From contig JAXMGD010000001.1 in NCBI GenBank assembly GCA_046347475.1, forward strand, positions 1,116,001 to 1,180,000: a stretch of DNA of 64,000 nt, in the 5' to 3' direction. Each line of letters starts with the position of its first letter. Within the stretch, counting starts at the first letter, position 1. This DNA comes from CAMCXE01 sp046347475. Lineage in GTDB: Bacteria; Pseudomonadota; Gammaproteobacteria; Pseudomonadales; Cellvibrionaceae. Of this stretch, positions 61,875 through 64,000 are shown piece by piece. The position numbers and the translations under genes are program-made. Under the pieces are notes generated by a model. It made no database searches, was not told where the DNA came from, and saw only the letters and a program-made list of their open reading frames with translations.

Positions 61875-63497
61875 ATGAGACCTTCCAGTTTTACAAAACC
61901 GGCCTCCCGCATCGGTAGCCGTGGGGAATTATTGGAGCGGCAATTTACCGCCCTGTGTAAAATTGCCCATAAATTAAGTTGGGAAAAAAATATAGAAGAT
62001 ACCCTCACGGGTATTTTAAGTGTGCTGCATAAGGATGCGCGCCTATTACACGGCTTAATTACCCTCGCCGACCCCATGCACACGGTTTTACATGTAGGGG
62101 CTGTGTACAGCGAAGATGAAAACCTAAGTAAATCCACCGCCTCGGTGCGCTACCGCGCCGGTGAAGGTGTGCTCGGGCGCATACTGCAACACAACCAACC
62201 GATTGTGCTTGCGCGTATTTCATCTGAACCGCGATTTCTCGATCGATTATCCCTCTACGATTTAGAATTACCCTTTATTGCCATTCCAATCCGCGATGGC
62301 GATGGTGCCGCCATAGGTGTATTAGCCGCGCAGCCGGATGTGGCAGCCGATGATTATTTGACGGAGCGTACTACTTTTATGGAGGCCGTGGCGAATTTAT
62401 TGTCGCAAACTGTACGTTTATTAGTGAATATGGAAAAAGGCCGCAATATCGCCAGTGAGCGCGATGAATTGCGCCGAGAAGTTCGCGCCAAATACGGCTT
62501 TGATAATATGGTGGTCGGCCGCTCAGACGGTATGCGGCAGGTATTTGACCAAGTGCGCCGAGTGGCTAAATGGGATAGTACGGTGTTAGTGTTGGGGGAA
62601 TCGGGCACGGGTAAAGAATTAATCGCCAACGCCATTCACTACAATTCCCCTCGTGCGCATAATCAATTTGTACGCTTAAATTGCGCCTCCCTGCCTGAAA
62701 CCCTTTTAGAATCCGAATTATTCGGCCATGAAAAAGGCGCCTTTACTAATGCGGTGAAGCAGCGTAAAGGCCGCTTTGAGCAGGCCGATGGCGGCACCTT
62801 ATTTTTAGATGAAATCGGCGAAATCTCGCCTATGTTCCAAGCTAAATTATTGCGTGTATTGCAGGAGGGCGAATTAGAGCGAGTGGGCGGCGGGCAAACC
62901 ATTAAGGTGGATGTGCGTATCGTTACGGCCACTAACCGTAATTTAGAAGTGGAAGTGGACAAAGGCCGTTTTAGGGAAGATTTATTTTACCGCCTAAATG
63001 TGATGGCCATACGCCTGCCGCCCCTGCGCGAGCGTATTGTGGATATTCCAGAATTATCGCAATTTTTATTAAGTAAAATTGCTCAACACCAAGGCCGCGA
63101 ATTACGCCTCACCGACAGCGCTCTGCGCTTGTTAATGCAACACGATTGGCCAGGCAATGTGCGGGAATTAGAAAATTCCCTAGAACGCGCGGCGGTGATG
63201 AGTGAGGAGGGCACTATAGACTCTGATGTAATTACCCTCGCCAGCAGTTTTTATACCCCCAGCGCCAGCCAACCAGCCTCTATGCATCAAAGTAATTTCA
63301 CCAGTCATAGCCATAACCACAGCAGCCCAGCCAGCAGCGATTTTTTAAACCCTGCCATAGACGAGCGCGAGCGATTAATTATGGCCCTTGAACAAGCCGG
63401 TTGGGTGCAGGCTAAAGCTGCCCGCCTACTGGGTATGACGCCCCGGCAAATCGCTTACCGTATCCAGATTATGAAAATTAATGTGCGCAAAATGTAG
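61875..63497 (+). CDS. nifA: NifA, sigma54-dependent nif activator
   Basis: 540 residues, 12 bases after nifL. A GAF domain (about 15-180, YRAGEGVLGRILQHNQPIVL) precedes the AAA+ domain with Walker A GESGTGKELI, ESELFGHEKGAFTNA (GAFTGA loop with N for G), Walker B GGTLFLDEIGE and FREDLFYRLNVMAIRLPPLR. The Fis-type helix-turn-helix ends the protein (VQAKAARLLGMTPRQIAYRI). The linker lacks the C-x4-C oxygen-sensing motif of alpha- and betaproteobacterial NifA, which fits control by NifL. Confidence 0.95.
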   Translation: MRPSSFTKPASRIGSRGELLERQFTALCKIAHKLSWEKNIEDTLTGILSVLHKDARLLHGLITLADPMHTVLHVGAVYSEDENLSKSTASVRYRAGEGVLGRILQHNQPIVLARISSEPRFLDRLSLYDLELPFIAIPIRDGDGAAIGVLAAQPDVAADDYLTERTTFMEAVANLLSQTVRLLVNMEKGRNIASERDELRREVRAKYGFDNMVVGRSDGMRQVFDQVRRVAKWDSTVLVLGESGTGKELIANAIHYNSPRAHNQFVRLNCASLPETLLESELFGHEKGAFTNAVKQRKGRFEQADGGTLFLDEIGEISPMFQAKLLRVLQEGELERVGGGQTIKVDVRIVTATNRNLEVEVDKGRFREDLFYRLNVMAIRLPPLRERIVDIPELSQFLLSKIAQHQGRELRLTDSALRLLMQHDWPGNVRELENSLERAAVMSEEGTIDSDVITLASSFYTPSASQPASMHQSNFTSHSHNHSSPASSDFLNPAIDERERLIMALEQAGWVQAKAARLLGMTPRQIAYRIQIMKINVRKM

Positions 63498-64000
63498 TGG
63501 CCTACTTTTAACCCGGCGACAAAATAGATCTTCTTGATCAATTTTTTCTTCGCTCCGCTAAAACTGGCGCCGATACCTGGATCTGCTTGTTTTAGCGGAG
63601 CTCGCGGCGCCTAAAGCCGCAGGTGTTGCAGCCATGCAGCAGTTATTAACCCGACACTAAATGTCGCCGGGTTAATTCCTCCCGCCATCACGATAAAATT
63701 TCGTGACCCATCTCTCAAAAACACACCAAGCCAAAATCCTTAGTTTAGCCGTCTTAAGGCTAAAAAATTCATTTTTCTTCTGCGTGTTAGCCTGCGCCTG
63801 CGATAGTAGTAATTCTGGGTTTATCTCATGTTTGCAGTTACTAACTGTCGAACTTTTTTCACCGGCTAATTTATGTGTTGTGTCCTCGATTGCCTGGTGC
63901 GGAGCCTGTGGTTACCATCGTTGCATATAAAAAGCACCGCGGGTTGAATTTGGCGTTTGCAACATTCAGCATTTTTTAATATCGCTAAATATTCTCACCT
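63498..64000. other. Intergenic after nifA with R1 copy 7
   Basis: R1 copy 7 covers 63506-63675. The remaining 325 bases contain no gene I can support; a frame at 63703-63930 rich in Cys, Ser and Leu has no similarity and starts at an isolated GTG. Confidence 0.6.
63506..63675 (-). repeat. Dispersed palindromic repeat R1, copy 7
   Basis: Same orientation as copy 6: TTAACCCGGCGACAAAATAG, CGCTCCGCTAAAACTGGCGC, GCTTGTTTTAGCGGAGCTCG and ACTAAATGTCGCCGGGTTAA. The paired change C to T and G to A in the GCTCCGC/GCGGAGC stem keeps the pairing. It begins 9 bases after the nifA stop. Confidence 0.9.

Noticed and set aside
63703..63930. Rightward Cys/Ser/Leu-rich frame near the right edge
   Set aside because: No family similarity, no ribosome site, and it lies in AT-rich DNA after a repeat.

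Overview
The window looks like a chromosomal segment of a free-living, polysaccharide-degrading, nitrogen-fixing gammaproteobacterium, most like the Cellvibrionaceae (Teredinibacter/Cellvibrio type). The evidence is a NifL-NifA pair of the Azotobacter type, an Azotobacter-like order iscA-nifU-nifS-nifV-cysE-(TPR)-nifW-nifZ-nifM-clpX, a nif-linked rnfABCDGEH-apbE cluster, a secreted GH26 mannanase with two carbohydrate-binding modules, and a lipoprotein with a long polyserine linker. The placement is inference from gene content; no rRNA or other taxonomic marker gene is present.

Layout. 1-4 kb: cell-envelope genes (a partial M15-like lipoprotein, a peptidoglycan-binding protein, a cadherin/propeller lipoprotein). 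4-7 kb: decayed REP-associated tyrosine transposases and their repeats. 7.1-10.2 kb: integron gene cassettes without an integrase (a CALIN), all reading leftward, with four complete attC sites and a fifth boundary; one cassette encodes a GH75 chitosanase-like protein. 11.4-20.5 kb: the leftward nif accessory operon behind a sigma54 promoter and a NifA site. 21-24.7 kb: alanine dehydrogenase, then a YegP-unknown-AlkB operon. 25-31 kb: GH26 mannanase, two spondin-domain proteins and an OmpR-type two-component system. 31-38 kb: TonB-dependent receptor divergent from a LytTR regulator, a methyltransferase and an M23 peptidase. 38-41 kb: an ABC system with a His/Glu-rich permease and a DUF3299 protein. 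41-46 kb: small accessory genes, a partial duplication, a perfect 34-bp inverted repeat and a HEPN-like gene. 46-51.3 kb: ModE-like regulator, modABC and the nifF operon with three little-known genes. 51.5-63.5 kb: a cation/proton antiporter, apbE-rnfHEGDCBA, and the divergent nifLA.

How they work together. NifA should activate from shared TGT-N10-ACA sites between rnfA and nifL and from one upstream of iscA. Rnf and NifF supply low-potential electrons, ApbE attaches FMN to RnfG and RnfD, NifU/NifS/IscA supply Fe-S clusters, NifV makes homocitrate with CysE supporting cysteine supply, and NifW/Z/M act in nitrogenase maturation. ModABC brings in molybdate. The structural genes nifHDK and the cofactor genes nifENB are not in the window.

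Intergenic spaces are heavily colonised by palindromic repeats: a roughly 170-bp multi-hairpin family (at least six copies), a roughly 115-bp element whose two copies show compensatory arm changes, and many short GC-rich inverted repeats. No tRNA, rRNA or CRISPR array was seen.
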